A DNA stretch of 46,850 nt, taken from NCBI RefSeq assembly GCF_000282215.1, contig NZ_AKJS01000196.1, positions 1-46,850 of the forward strand, in the 5' to 3' direction. Positions 16,263 through 26,400 of this stretch are shown here, one piece after another. Positions within the stretch are counted from its first letter, which is position 1, and every line of letters starts with the position of its first letter. The stretch comes from Pseudomonas sp. GM21 (GTDB taxonomy: Bacteria; Pseudomonadota; Gammaproteobacteria; Pseudomonadales; Pseudomonadaceae). Under the pieces are notes generated by a model. It was not told the DNA's origin. It ran no database searches and saw nothing but the letters and a program-made list of their open reading frames with translations. The translations under genes were made by a program, and so were the position numbers.

Positions 16263-18653
16263 ATGAAACGTCTGCTGCTAACTGCGGTTCTCACCGTATT
16301 GATGATCGCCGAAGTTCACGCCGAGTCCTTCACTATCTCTGATATTCGCGTCAATGGCCTCCAGCGGGTCTCCGCGGGTAGCGTCTTTGGTGCTTTGCCG
16401 TTGAACGTCGGTGAACAGGCGGATGATCGTCGCCTGGTGGAATCCACTCGTGCTTTGTTCAAAACCGGGTTCTTTCAAGATATCCAGCTGGGCCGCGATG
16501 GCAACGTCCTGGTCATCACGGTAGTCGAGCGCCCGTCCGTTGCCAGTATCGAGATCGAGGGTAACAAGGCGATCTCCACTGAAGACCTGATGAAAGGCCT
16601 CAAACAATCCGGTCTGGCTGAAGGTGAGATCTTTCAGCGTGCCACGCTCGAAGGTGTGCGTAACGAACTGCAGCGCCAATACGTCGCCCAGGGTCGCTAC
16701 TCCGCCACCGTCGACACCGAAGTGGTGCCGCAGCCGCGTAACCGCGTCGGCTTGAAGGTCAACATCAACGAAGGCACCGTCGCGGCTATCCAGCACATCA
16801 ACGTGGTGGGTAACACCGTCTTCCCTGAAGAAGACCTGATCGACCTGTTCGAATTGAAGACCACCAACTGGCTGTCTTTCTTCAAGAACGACGACAAGTA
16901 TGCGCGTGAAAAACTTTCCGGTGACCTGGAGCGTCTGCGCTCCTACTACCTGGACCGTGGCTATATCAACATGGATATCGCTTCGACCCAGGTGTCCATC
17001 ACCCCGGACAAGAAACACGTCTACATCACTGTCAACGTCAACGAAGGCGACAAGTACACCGTTCGTGACGTCAAGCTGAGCGGTGACCTGAAAGTCCCTG
17101 AAGATCAGATCTCGTCCCTGCTTCTGGTTCAGAAAGGCCAGGTGTTCTCGCGCAAGCTGATGACCACCACATCGGAATTGATCACCCGCCGTCTGGGTAA
17201 CGAGGGTTACACCTTCGCCAACGTCAACGGCGTGCCTCAGCCCCATAATGAAGACCACACCGTCGACATCACCTTCGCTGTGGACCCGGGCAAACGTGCT
17301 TACGTCAACCGTATCAATTTCCGTGGCAACACCAAGTCCGAAGACGAAGTGCTGCGCCGCGAAATGCGCCAGATGGAAGGCGGCTGGGCTTCGACCTACC
17401 TGATCGATCAGTCCAAGACGCGTCTTGAGCGCCTGGGCTTCTTCAAGGAAGTGAACGTCGAAACCCCGGCTGTGCCAGGTGTCGATGACCAGGTTGACGT
17501 GAACTACGGCGTCGAAGAGCAGGCTTCCGGTTCGATCACTGCCAGCATCGGCTTCGCACAAAGTGCCGGTCTGATCCTCGGTGGTTCGATCACTCAGAAC
17601 AACTTCCTGGGTACTGGTAACAAGGTCAGCATCGGTTTGACCAAAAGCGAATACCAGAGCCGCTATAACTTCGGTTATGTCGACCCGTACTGGACGGCTG
17701 ACGGTGTGAGCCTGGGCTACAACGCTTTCTATCGCACCACCGACTACGATGATCTCGATGTCGACGTAGCAAGCTATGCCGTAGACAGCCTGGGTGCTGG
17801 TGTAAGCGTCGGTTACCCGATCAGCGAAACATCGCGTCTGACCTTTGGTCTGTCTGCACAGCAAGACAAGATCAAGACCGGTCAATACACCGTCGACGAG
17901 ATTTTCGACTTTGTTAACCGTGAAGGCGACGAATACCTGAACTTCAAGGCGTCGACGGGCTGGTCCGAGTCCACCCTGAACAAGGGCGTATTGGCGACCC
18001 GTGGTCATTCTCAAAGCTTGACGGCAGAAGTCACCGTGCCGGGCAGCGACCTGTCGTTCTTCAAGCTCGATTACCGTGGTCAGTTGTTCCAGCCATTGTC
18101 TGAAAACTACACCATGCGCCTGCACACTGAATTGGGGTATGGCGATGGGTACGGCTCGACCGATGGCTTGCCGTTCTATGAAAACTACTTTGCTGGTGGC
18201 TTCAATTCGGTTCGTGGCTTCAAGGACAGTACATTGGGGCCGCGCAGTACGCCGAGCCGCGGACAGCAAACCACCGGTAACGCGGGCACTCTTAATGACC
18301 CGGATCAGGATCCACTGCCGTTCGGCGGCAACGTCCTGATTCAAGGTGGTGCAGAGCTTCTGTTTCCGCTGCCGTTCGTCAAGGACCAGCGTTCCCTGCG
18401 TACCTCCGTATTCTGGGATGTGGGTAATGTGTTTGACTCCAAGTGCGAGCAGACCACCAATACCAACCCACAGTCGAAGTCCAATACGCAATGTAACGAT
18501 GTCAGCTTGAGCAACATGGCCAGTTCCGTGGGTGTAGGTGTTACATGGGTCACTGCGCTGGGGCCGCTGAGTTTCGCGCTGGCCTTCCCGGTAAAAGAAC
18601 CGGATAACTCTGAAACTCAAGTATTCCAATTCTCTCTTGGCCAGACGTTCTAA
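16263..18653 (+). CDS. bamA: Outer membrane protein assembly factor BamA
   Basis: A 796-residue Omp85 protein that inserts beta-barrels into the outer membrane. A signal peptide ends at EVHA-ES (residue 20). Five POTRA repeats follow to about residue 420 (for example FTISDIRVNGLQRV, KRAYVNRINFRGN), then a 16-strand barrel. The loop-6 motif VRGF is near residue 650 and the protein ends in the outer-membrane signature phenylalanine (FSLGQTF). The frame extends upstream, but MKRLLLTA at 16263 with AAAGGA before it is the proper start. The cysteine pair in the loop CEQTTNT...TQCND (residues about 730-750) is common in pseudomonad BamA. skp follows after 45 nt. Confidence 0.97.
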   Translation: MKRLLLTAVLTVLMIAEVHAESFTISDIRVNGLQRVSAGSVFGALPLNVGEQADDRRLVESTRALFKTGFFQDIQLGRDGNVLVITVVERPSVASIEIEGNKAISTEDLMKGLKQSGLAEGEIFQRATLEGVRNELQRQYVAQGRYSATVDTEVVPQPRNRVGLKVNINEGTVAAIQHINVVGNTVFPEEDLIDLFELKTTNWLSFFKNDDKYAREKLSGDLERLRSYYLDRGYINMDIASTQVSITPDKKHVYITVNVNEGDKYTVRDVKLSGDLKVPEDQISSLLLVQKGQVFSRKLMTTTSELITRRLGNEGYTFANVNGVPQPHNEDHTVDITFAVDPGKRAYVNRINFRGNTKSEDEVLRREMRQMEGGWASTYLIDQSKTRLERLGFFKEVNVETPAVPGVDDQVDVNYGVEEQASGSITASIGFAQSAGLILGGSITQNNFLGTGNKVSIGLTKSEYQSRYNFGYVDPYWTADGVSLGYNAFYRTTDYDDLDVDVASYAVDSLGAGVSVGYPISETSRLTFGLSAQQDKIKTGQYTVDEIFDFVNREGDEYLNFKASTGWSESTLNKGVLATRGHSQSLTAEVTVPGSDLSFFKLDYRGQLFQPLSENYTMRLHTELGYGDGYGSTDGLPFYENYFAGGFNSVRGFKDSTLGPRSTPSRGQQTTGNAGTLNDPDQDPLPFGGNVLIQGGAELLFPLPFVKDQRSLRTSVFWDVGNVFDSKCEQTTNTNPQSKSNTQCNDVSLSNMASSVGVGVTWVTALGPLSFALAFPVKEPDNSETQVFQFSLGQTF

Positions 18654-18698
18654 GCATCTGACCCAAAATAACGACAATGAATTTTGTAGGAGTGCATC

Positions 18699-19202
18699 GT
18701 GCGTAAGTTGACTCAATTGGTTCTCCTCGCAACCTTACTGGTAGCAGGTCCGGCTTTTGCCGACATGAAAATCGCCGTTCTGAACTATCAGATGGCACTG
18801 CTGGAATCCGACGCGGCCAAGAAATACGCGGTGGATGCCGAGAAAAAATTTGGCCCGCAACTGACCAAGCTCAAGACGCTGGAAAGCAGCGCCAAAGGCA
18901 TTCAGGATCGTTTGATGGCCGGCGGCGACAAGATGCAGCAAGGCGAGCGTGAGCGCCTTGAACTCGAGTTCAAGCAAAAGGCCCGTGACTTCCAGTTCCA
19001 ATCCAAGGAGCTGAATGAAGCCAAAGCCGTTGCCGACCGTGAAATGCTGAAGCAGCTCAAGCCGAAACTGGACAGCGCTGTGGAAGAAGTCATCAAGAAA
19101 GGTGCTTTTGACCTGGTCTTCGAGCGTGGCGCAGTGATTGATGTCAAACCTCAGTACGACATCACTCGCCAGGTTATCGAGCGCATGAATCAGCTGAAGT
19201 AA
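18699..19202 (+). CDS. skp: Periplasmic chaperone Skp/OmpH
   Basis: A 167-residue periplasmic chaperone that holds unfolded outer-membrane proteins on their way to the Bam complex. The signal peptide MRKLTQLVLLATLLVAGPAFA ends at residue 21 (A-D cleavage). The mature part is a charged helical arm (coiled coil) with the family ends KIAVLNYQMALLESDAA and FDLVFERGAVIDVKPQYDIT. The start codon is GTG at 18699, with TAGGAG 8 nt upstream; no ATG in the region gives a signal peptide of the right length. It sits directly between bamA and lpxD, as in most gammaproteobacteria. Confidence 0.95.
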   Translation: MRKLTQLVLLATLLVAGPAFADMKIAVLNYQMALLESDAAKKYAVDAEKKFGPQLTKLKTLESSAKGIQDRLMAGGDKMQQGERERLELEFKQKARDFQFQSKELNEAKAVADREMLKQLKPKLDSAVEEVIKKGAFDLVFERGAVIDVKPQYDITRQVIERMNQLK

Positions 19203-19204
19203 TC

Positions 19205-20260
19205 ATGACAGCGACGATAAAACTCGGTCAGTTGGCCGAGTTCCTTGGCGCCACGCTACGTGGCGACCCGGAGAAAGAAATTACTGGGCTGGCCACTTTG
19301 CAAGAGGCTGGCCCAGCTCAGTTGAGCTTTCTCGCAAATCCTCAGTACCGTAAATACCTGGCGGACAGCCGGGCCGCAGCACTGTTGCTGAAGGCCACTG
19401 ATGCCGAAGGTTTTTCCGGTGATGCACTGCTGGTGCCTGATCCGTATCTGGCCTACGCGCGAATTTCCCATTTGTTCGATCCCAAGCCCAAGGCGCCCGC
19501 CGGCATTCACGCAACAGCGGTAGTGGCAGCGGACGCAGTGGTTGATCCTGCGGCGAGTATCGGTGCCTTTGCCGTGATCGAAAGCTGTGCGCGTATCGCC
19601 GCGGGTGTGACCATTGGGGCTCATTGCTTCATCGGTGCCCGTTGCGAGATTGGTGAGGGTGGCTGGCTGGCCCCGCGGGTCACGCTGTACCACGACGTAC
19701 GCATCGGCAAACGAGTGGTCATTCAGTCAGGTGCCGTGCTCGGTGGCGAAGGTTTCGGTTTTGCCAACGAGAAAGGTGTCTGGCAGAAAATCGCCCAGAT
19801 CGGTGGTGTGCTGGTTGGTGACGATGTGGAAATTGGCGTGAATACCGCTATTGATCGCGGTGCATTGGCCGATACCGTTCTTGGCAATGGTGTGAAGCTC
19901 GACAACCAGATCCAGATCGCCCACAACGTTCAGGTCGGTGATCACACCGCCATGGCCGCCTGTGTAGGGATCTCCGGCAGTACCAAAATCGGCAAGCATT
20001 GCATGCTCGCTGGCGGTGTAGGGCTGGTGGGACATATCGAAATTTGCGACAACGTTTTCATCACCGGGATGACCATGGTGACCCACTCGATTACCGAAAA
20101 GGGTTCCTATTCTTCCGGTACGGCAATGCAGCCAGCAGCCGAATGGCGCAAAAGCGCGGCTCGCATCCGTCAGCTCGATGACATCGCGCGGCGTCTGCGA
20201 CAGCTGGAAAAGCGTGTAGGGGAAGTGACCCCTGACGGTAATGCTTCATCAGATGGCTGA
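19205..20260 (+). CDS. lpxD: UDP-3-O-acylglucosamine N-acyltransferase
   Basis: A 351-residue acyltransferase that adds the second hydroxyacyl chain in lipid A synthesis, using acyl-ACP. The N-terminal substrate domain (LGQLAEFLGATL, LSFLANPQYRKYL) is followed by left-handed beta-helix hexapeptide repeats. The catalytic-histidine region is visible in LDNQIQIAHNVQVGDHTAMAACVGISG. A C-terminal helical extension (residues about 310-345) ends the protein. It begins 2 nt after the skp stop. fabZ, lpxA and lpxB follow, the conserved lipid A cluster. Confidence 0.97.
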   Translation: MTATIKLGQLAEFLGATLRGDPEKEITGLATLQEAGPAQLSFLANPQYRKYLADSRAAALLLKATDAEGFSGDALLVPDPYLAYARISHLFDPKPKAPAGIHATAVVAADAVVDPAASIGAFAVIESCARIAAGVTIGAHCFIGARCEIGEGGWLAPRVTLYHDVRIGKRVVIQSGAVLGGEGFGFANEKGVWQKIAQIGGVLVGDDVEIGVNTAIDRGALADTVLGNGVKLDNQIQIAHNVQVGDHTAMAACVGISGSTKIGKHCMLAGGVGLVGHIEICDNVFITGMTMVTHSITEKGSYSSGTAMQPAAEWRKSAARIRQLDDIARRLRQLEKRVGEVTPDGNASSDG

Positions 20261-20368
20261 TACCATTTCCATATCAAGTGTGCACAGCCGTTAGACTGCT
20301 TGCTTGATTTGCTAGAGGAGCGTGTGTCAGTCGCGCGCTCCCAATCTTTACATAGGCTTCCCCCCGAA

Positions 20369-20809
20369 ATGATGGACATCAACGAGATTCGCGAATACCT
20401 GCCTCACCGTTACCCGTTCCTGCTGGTGGACCGGGTCGTGGATCTGGATGTGGAAGGCAAGCGCATTCGCGCCTACAAGAATGTCAGCATCAACGAACCG
20501 TTCTTCAATGGTCACTTCCCTGCGCATCCAATCATGCCGGGTGTACTGATCATCGAGGCGATGGCTCAGGCTGCCGGGATCCTTGGTTTCAAAATGCTCG
20601 ACGTGAAACCGGCGGACGGCACCCTTTACTACTTCGTAGGCTCTGACAAGCTGCGCTTCCGTCAGCCAGTGCTGCCGGGCGATCAGTTGATCCTCGAAGC
20701 CAAGTTCCTGAGCTGCAAGCGTCAGATCTGGAAGTTCGAATGCCAGGCTTCGGTCGACGGCAAACCAGTCTGCTCCGCCGAAATCATCTGTGCGGAACGC
20801 AAGCTATGA
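20369..20809 (+). CDS. fabZ: 3-hydroxyacyl-ACP dehydratase FabZ
   Basis: A 146-residue hot-dog-fold dehydratase for the elongation cycle of type II fatty acid synthesis. The signature is HRYPFLLVDRV, with the catalytic histidine in FNGHFPAHPIMPGVL and the glutamate in VLIIEAMAQAAG. The frame is open upstream to a TTG at 20300, but the family N-terminus is MMDINEIREYLPHR at 20369. Ribosome site is weak (AGGCTTCC). The last bases overlap the lpxA start (ATGA), coupling FabZ and LpxA, which compete for the same 3-hydroxyacyl-ACP pool. Confidence 0.96.
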   Translation: MMDINEIREYLPHRYPFLLVDRVVDLDVEGKRIRAYKNVSINEPFFNGHFPAHPIMPGVLIIEAMAQAAGILGFKMLDVKPADGTLYYFVGSDKLRFRQPVLPGDQLILEAKFLSCKRQIWKFECQASVDGKPVCSAEIICAERKL

Positions 20810-21582
20810 GTTTGATTGACCCTCGCGCAATCATCGATCCGACGGCCGTTCTGGCCGACGACGTCGAGGTCGGCCCATGGTCGATCGTCGGCGCAGGTGT
20901 GGAAATCGGCGAGGGAACAGTGATCGGGCCGCACGTGATTCTAAAAGGCCCGACCCGAATCGGTAAGCACAACCGTATCTACCAGTTTTCGTCGGTTGGT
21001 GAGGACACGCCCGATCTTAAATACAAAGGCGAAGAAACCCGTCTGGTCATCGGTGACCACAACGTCATCCGTGAAGGCGTGACGATTCATCGCGGGACGG
21101 TTCAGGACCGTTCGGAAACGACCCTGGGTGATCACAACCTGATCATGGCCTATGCCCATATCGGCCATGACAGCGTTATCGGCAATCACTGCATTCTGGT
21201 TAATAACACTGCGCTGGCCGGCCATGTGCACGTTGAAGACTGGGCGATCCTGTCCGGCTTCACCCTGGTCCACCAGTATTGCCACATTGGTGCCCACAGC
21301 TTTTCCGGCATGGGGACGGCCATCGGCAAGGACGTTCCAGCGTACGTCACGGTGTTCGGCAACCCTGCCGAAGCCCGCAGCATGAACTTCGAGGGCATGC
21401 GTCGCCGTGGTTTCAGCGAAGACGCGATCCACGCACTGCGTCGTGCCTATAAGGTGGTTTATCGCCAGGGGCTGACGATCGAGCAAGCGCTCATTGAACT
21501 CGCCGAACCCTCGGACCAGTTCCCGGAAGTCGCGGTTTTCCGTGACTCCATCCAGTCTTCGACTCGCGGCATCACCCGTTAA
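20806..21582 (+). CDS. lpxA: UDP-N-acetylglucosamine O-acyltransferase
   Basis: A 258-residue first enzyme of lipid A synthesis; it transfers a hydroxyacyl chain from ACP to UDP-GlcNAc. The hexapeptide beta-helix is obvious (GEGTVIGPHVILKGPTRIG). The catalytic-histidine region reads LIMAYAHIGHDSVIGNHC. The MNFEGMRRRGFS block and the helical C-terminus are typical. The start is the ATG of the ATGA overlap with fabZ, giving MSLIDPRAIIDP. lpxB follows with a 2-nt gap. Confidence 0.97.
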   Translation: MSLIDPRAIIDPTAVLADDVEVGPWSIVGAGVEIGEGTVIGPHVILKGPTRIGKHNRIYQFSSVGEDTPDLKYKGEETRLVIGDHNVIREGVTIHRGTVQDRSETTLGDHNLIMAYAHIGHDSVIGNHCILVNNTALAGHVHVEDWAILSGFTLVHQYCHIGAHSFSGMGTAIGKDVPAYVTVFGNPAEARSMNFEGMRRRGFSEDAIHALRRAYKVVYRQGLTIEQALIELAEPSDQFPEVAVFRDSIQSSTRGITR

Positions 21583-21584
21583 TC

Positions 21585-22715
21585 ATGGCTAATCTGCGTA
21601 TTGCGCTGGTAGCGGGTGAGGCTTCCGGCGACATTCTGGGCGCGGGCCTCATGCGCGCACTCAAGGCTCAGCATCCGGCGGTGGAATTCATCGGTGTCGG
21701 TGGCCCGTTGATGCAAGCCGAAGGGTTGACCTCGTACTTCCCCATGGAACGGCTATCGGTCATGGGCCTGGTGGAAGTGTTGGGGCGCCTGCGTGAACTG
21801 CTGGCGCGTCGCAAAAAGTTGATCGCCGACCTGATCGCCGAAAAACCGGACGTGTTCATCGGTATCGATGCCCCGGACTTCAATCTCAATATCGAGCTCA
21901 AGTTGCGTCAGGCCGGGATCAAGACCGTGCATTACGTCAGCCCGTCGGTATGGGCGTGGCGCCAGAAGCGTGTGCTGAAGATTCGCGAAGGCTGCGACCT
22001 GATGCTGACGCTGTTCCCGTTCGAAGCGAAATTCTACGAAGAGAAGGGCGTGCCGGTGCGGTTTGTCGGGCATTCCCTGGCCGATGCTATTCCGCTGGAG
22101 GCTGATCGAGCTGCCGCGCGGGCTGAGCTTGATTTGCCGGACGGTCCGCTGGTTGCACTGATGCCCGGCAGTCGTGGGGGCGAAGTGGGCCGGCTCGGCG
22201 CGTTGTTCCTCGACACCGCCCAGCGCCTGCGCGCCCTGCGCCCGGGCGTGCGATTTGTCATGCCGTGCGCCAGCCCTGAACGCCGTGCACAGCTTGAAGC
22301 GCTGCTGGCCGGTCGCGATCTGCCGCTGACCTTGCTCGATGGTAAATCCCATCTGGCATTGGCAGCCTGCGACGCGGTGCTGATCGCTTCGGGTACGGCT
22401 ACCCTTGAAGCGTTGCTGTACAAGCGGCCCATGGTGGTTGCGTATCGACTGGCGCCACTGACGTTCTGGATTCTCAAACGGATGGTGAAAAGTCCTTACG
22501 TTTCCTTGCCTAACCTGCTGGCCCAGCGTTTGTTGGTGCCCGAGTTGCTCCAGGACGACGCGACGGTAGAAGCCCTTGCACAAACACTTTCACCCTTGAT
22601 TGAAGATGGCGAGGAACAGACTCGCGGCTTTGACGAAATTCACCGTACCTTGCGTCTGGACGCCTCCAATCAGGCGGCAGATGCAGTTCTGAAGCTGATC
22701 GGCCAAGTACAATGA
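21585..22715 (+). CDS. lpxB: Lipid-A-disaccharide synthase
   Basis: A 376-residue family GT19 glycosyltransferase that joins UDP-2,3-diacylglucosamine and lipid X. Marks are the N-terminal VAGEASGDILGAGLM, FIGIDAPDFNLN, VHYVSPSVWAWRQ, LMPGSRGGEV, and the donor-binding ASGTATLEALLYKRPMVVAYR. It is expected at the inner face of the cytoplasmic membrane. The stop shares an ATGA with rnhB. Full length, no anomaly. Confidence 0.97.
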   Translation: MANLRIALVAGEASGDILGAGLMRALKAQHPAVEFIGVGGPLMQAEGLTSYFPMERLSVMGLVEVLGRLRELLARRKKLIADLIAEKPDVFIGIDAPDFNLNIELKLRQAGIKTVHYVSPSVWAWRQKRVLKIREGCDLMLTLFPFEAKFYEEKGVPVRFVGHSLADAIPLEADRAAARAELDLPDGPLVALMPGSRGGEVGRLGALFLDTAQRLRALRPGVRFVMPCASPERRAQLEALLAGRDLPLTLLDGKSHLALAACDAVLIASGTATLEALLYKRPMVVAYRLAPLTFWILKRMVKSPYVSLPNLLAQRLLVPELLQDDATVEALAQTLSPLIEDGEEQTRGFDEIHRTLRLDASNQAADAVLKLIGQVQ

Positions 22716-23353
22716 GTAAAACAAGCATGCAAATGGGGCTGGATTTCACCTTGGTCGCTGAAGTTGAAGAGTTGGTTGCCGGTGTTGATGAAGTCGGTCG
22801 CGGTCCACTCTGCGGCGCCGTGGTGACGGCTGCGGTGATCCTTGATCCGAATCGCCCGATCCTCGGTCTCAACGATTCGAAGAAACTCACCGAAGCCCGC
22901 CGCGAAAAGCTCTACGACGAAATCTGTGAAAAAGCCCTGAGCTGGTGCATCGCTCGGGCCGAAGTCGAAGAAATCGATGAGCTGAACATCCTGCACGCCA
23001 CCATGCTGGCAATGCAGCGCGCGGTCGAGGGCCTGCACATCCAGCCGAAACTGGCGATGATCGACGGCAATCGTTGCCCGAAACTGTCCATGCGTGCTGA
23101 AGCGGTAGTACAGGGCGACGGCAAGGTCCCGGCCATTGCGGCGGCATCGATTCTGGCCAAGGTCAGCCGTGATCGCGAAATGGCGGCATTTGAACTGATT
23201 TACCCGGGTTACGGCATCGGCGGGCACAAAGGCTACCCGACGCCCGTTCATCTGGAAGCGTTGGCCCGCCTGGGGCCCACGCCGATTCATCGTCGCTCGT
23301 TCGCCCCGGTGCGCCTGGCGTACGAGGCGCGTGAAAGTCTGATCGAGAGTTAG
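22712..23353 (+). CDS. rnhB: Ribonuclease HII
   Basis: A 213-residue RNase HII that nicks DNA at embedded ribonucleotides. The acidic active site is visible: AGVDEVGRGPLCG (DEVGRG signature), LNDSKKL, and the later acidic residue in AMIDGNRCP. The C-terminus has AIAAASILAKVSRDREM and GHKGYPTPVHL. The ATGA start overlaps lpxB; an internal ATG 7 codons in (MQMGLDF) is an alternative start and matches the N-terminus of some relatives. A terminator-like hairpin separates it from dnaE. Confidence 0.96.
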   Translation: MSKTSMQMGLDFTLVAEVEELVAGVDEVGRGPLCGAVVTAAVILDPNRPILGLNDSKKLTEARREKLYDEICEKALSWCIARAEVEEIDELNILHATMLAMQRAVEGLHIQPKLAMIDGNRCPKLSMRAEAVVQGDGKVPAIAAASILAKVSRDREMAAFELIYPGYGIGGHKGYPTPVHLEALARLGPTPIHRRSFAPVRLAYEARESLIES

Positions 23354-23375
23354 TCGCAAGGCTGATGTTTTTGCC

Positions 23376-23407
23376 AAGGCCCGGTACAATCCGGGCCTTG
23401 TTGTTTT
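23376..23407 (+). terminator. rnhB terminator upstream of dnaE
   Basis: AAGGCCCGG (23376-23384) pairs perfectly with CCGGGCCTT (23391-23399), 6-nt loop, then GTTGTTTT. The loop itself reads TACAAT. Likely a moderate terminator ending the lpx-rnhB transcript 23 nt before dnaE. Confidence 0.75.
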
Positions 23408-23429
23408 CATGACATAACGCAGGATCACT

Positions 23430-26400
23430 ATGCCGGCTTCATTCGTTCATCTACGCCTGCACACTGAATATTCCCTGGTCGACGGTCTGGTGCGGATCAA
23501 ACCGCTGGTCAAGACCCTGGTCGGCATGAACATGCCTGCCGTAGCGGTCACTGATCAGAACAACATGTGTTCCCTGGTCAAATTCTATAAAGCCTCCATG
23601 GGTGCCGGGATCAAGCCGATCTGCGGTGCCGATTTGTGGCTGTCGAACAAGGATCCGGACAACGCCCTGAGCCGGATCAGCCTGCTGGCCATGAACGCTG
23701 TCGGCTATCGCAACCTGACCGAACTGATCTCCCGTGGTTTCATTGACGGCCAGCGCAATGGCTCGGTGATCATTGAGCGCGAATGGGTGGCCGAGGCCAG
23801 CGAAGGCTTGATCATGCTGTCGGCGGCGAAAGAGGGTGAAATCGGCCTGGCCATGCTCAGTGGCAACCCGGTCGAGGCGGAAAACCTCGCACGCGAATGG
23901 ATGGCGGTGTTCCCGGATCGCTTCTACCTGGAAATCCAGCGCACCAATCGCCCCAACGATGAAGAGCAATTGCACGGTGCCGTGGCCCTGGCCGAGAAAA
24001 TCGGCGCGCCATTGGTCGCGACCAACGACGTGCGCTTCATCAAGCAGGAAGACTTCGCCGCTCATGAAACCCGCGTTTGCATCGGTGAGGGCCGCGCCCT
24101 CGACGATCCGCGGCGTTCGAAGAATTACAGCGACCAGCAATACCTCAAAAGCGCCGAGGAAATGGCCGAGCTGTTCAGCGACCTGCCCGAGGCGTTGGAA
24201 AACACCGTCGAGATCGCCAAGCGATGCAACATCGAAGTGAAGCTGGGCAAGCACTTCCTGCCCAACTTCCCGATTCCCGATGGCATGACCATCGACGAGT
24301 ATTTCCGCAAGGTGTCCTTCGATGGCCTTGAGGATCGACTGACCGTTCTGTTGCCCAAGGACACTACGGAAGACTATGAGGCCAAGCGTCAGGTCTACGT
24401 CGACCGGCTGAATTTCGAACTGGATATCATTATCCAGATGGGCTTCCCCGGTTACTTCCTGATCGTGATGGACTTTATCCAGTGGGCCAAGAGCAATGGC
24501 GTGCCGGTAGGTCCGGGCCGGGGGTCGGGTGCCGGGTCGCTGGTGGCCTATGTTCAGAAGATCACCGACCTCGATCCGCTGGAATATGACCTGCTGTTCG
24601 AACGTTTCCTTAACCCGGAACGGGTATCGATGCCCGACTTCGACGTCGACTTCTGCATGGACGGTCGTGATCGGGTAATCGAATACGTGGCCGAGAAGTA
24701 CGGTCGCAACGCGGTAAGCCAGATCATCACCTTCGGTTCCATGGCGGCCAAGGCTGTGGTCCGGGACGTGGCGCGGGTGCAGGGCAAGTCCTACGGTTTG
24801 GCGGATCGTCTGTCGAAGATGATTCCGTTCGAAGTCGGCATGACCCTGGAAAAGGCGTACGAGCAGGAAGAGATCCTGCGTGACTTCATCAAGGTCGATG
24901 AAGAAGCCGCCGAAATCTGGGAGATGGCGCGCAAGCTCGAGGGCGTTGTGCGTAACGTCGGCAAACACGCCGGTGGTGTGGTCATTGCGCCGACCAAACT
25001 GACAGACTTCTCGCCGATCTACTGCGATGAGGCCGGTGACGGTCTGGTGACCCAGTTCGACAAGGATGACGTTGAAGCGGCCGGTCTGGTGAAGTTCGAC
25101 TTCCTCGGCCTGCGGACTCTGACGGTCATCGACTGGGCGCTGAAAACCATCAACCGAGACCGCGCCAAGGTCGACGAGCCGCCGCTCGACATCGCGTTCA
25201 TTCCGCTGGACGACAAGCCGACCTACACGCTGCTGCAAAAGGCCGAAACCACGGCGGTGTTCCAGCTTGAATCCCGTGGCATGAAGGAGCTGATCAAAAA
25301 GCTCAAGCCCGACTGCCTGGAAGACTTGATTGCACTGGTGGCGCTGTTCCGTCCGGGCCCGCTGCAATCGGGCATGGTGGACGACTTCATCAACCGTAAG
25401 CACGGTCGCGCCGAACTTGCGTACCCGCACTCGGATTACCAGTACGAAGGCCTCAAACCGGTACTGGCACCTACTTACGGCATCATCCTGTATCAGGAAC
25501 AGGTGATGCAGATTGCCCAGGTCATGGCCGGTTACACCCTCGGTGGTGCGGACATGCTGCGTCGTGCCATGGGTAAGAAAAAGCCCGAAGAAATGGCCAA
25601 GCAGCGCGGCGGCTTCATTGAAGGTTGCGCGACCAACAATATCGATGCCGACCTGGCCGGTAACATCTTCGACCTGGTGGAGAAATTCGCCGGTTACGGT
25701 TTCAACAAGTCTCACTCCGCTGCGTACGGCCTGGTTTCGTACCAGACTGCCTGGCTGAAAACGCATTACCCGGCGCCATTCATGGCGGCGGTGCTGTCGG
25801 CGGACATGCACAACACCGACAAGGTCGTGACCTTGATCGAAGAAATTCGCACGATGAAGCTGCGTCTCGACGCGCCGGATGTGAATGCCTCCGAGTTCAA
25901 GTTCACGGTGAATGACGAAGGCCGGATTATCTACGGCCTCGGCGCGATCAAGGGCGTGGGTGAAGGCCCGGTGGAAGCGATCACCGAGGCGCGCCAGGAC
26001 GGGCCGTTCAAGGACCTGTTCGATTTCTGCGCGCGGGTCGATCTGAAACGTATCAACAAGCGCACCCTGGACGGTTTGATCCGCAGTGGTGCGCTGGATC
26101 GTCTGGGGCCTTATTTCCATGATGAGCCGAAGGCTTATCAGGCGAGCATTGACCAGAATCGCGCGGTGCTGCTGGCCGCGATGGAAGGGGCGATCAAGGC
26201 GGCTGAACAAACCGCGCGCACCCAGGACAGTGGTCATGCCGACCTGTTTGGCGGACTGTTTGTCGAGGAAGACGCAGACGTCTACGCCAGTCATCGCAAA
26301 GCCAAGGAACTGACGCTCAAGGAACGGCTGAAAGGGGAGAAAGACACCCTGGGCCTGTACCTGACCGGTCACCCGATAGACGAGTATGAAGGTGAAATCC

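Noticed and set aside
16278..18716. An 812-codon open frame antisense to bamA
   Set aside because: BamA is intact on the plus strand with signal peptide, POTRA domains and barrel; the antisense product has no recognisable motif.
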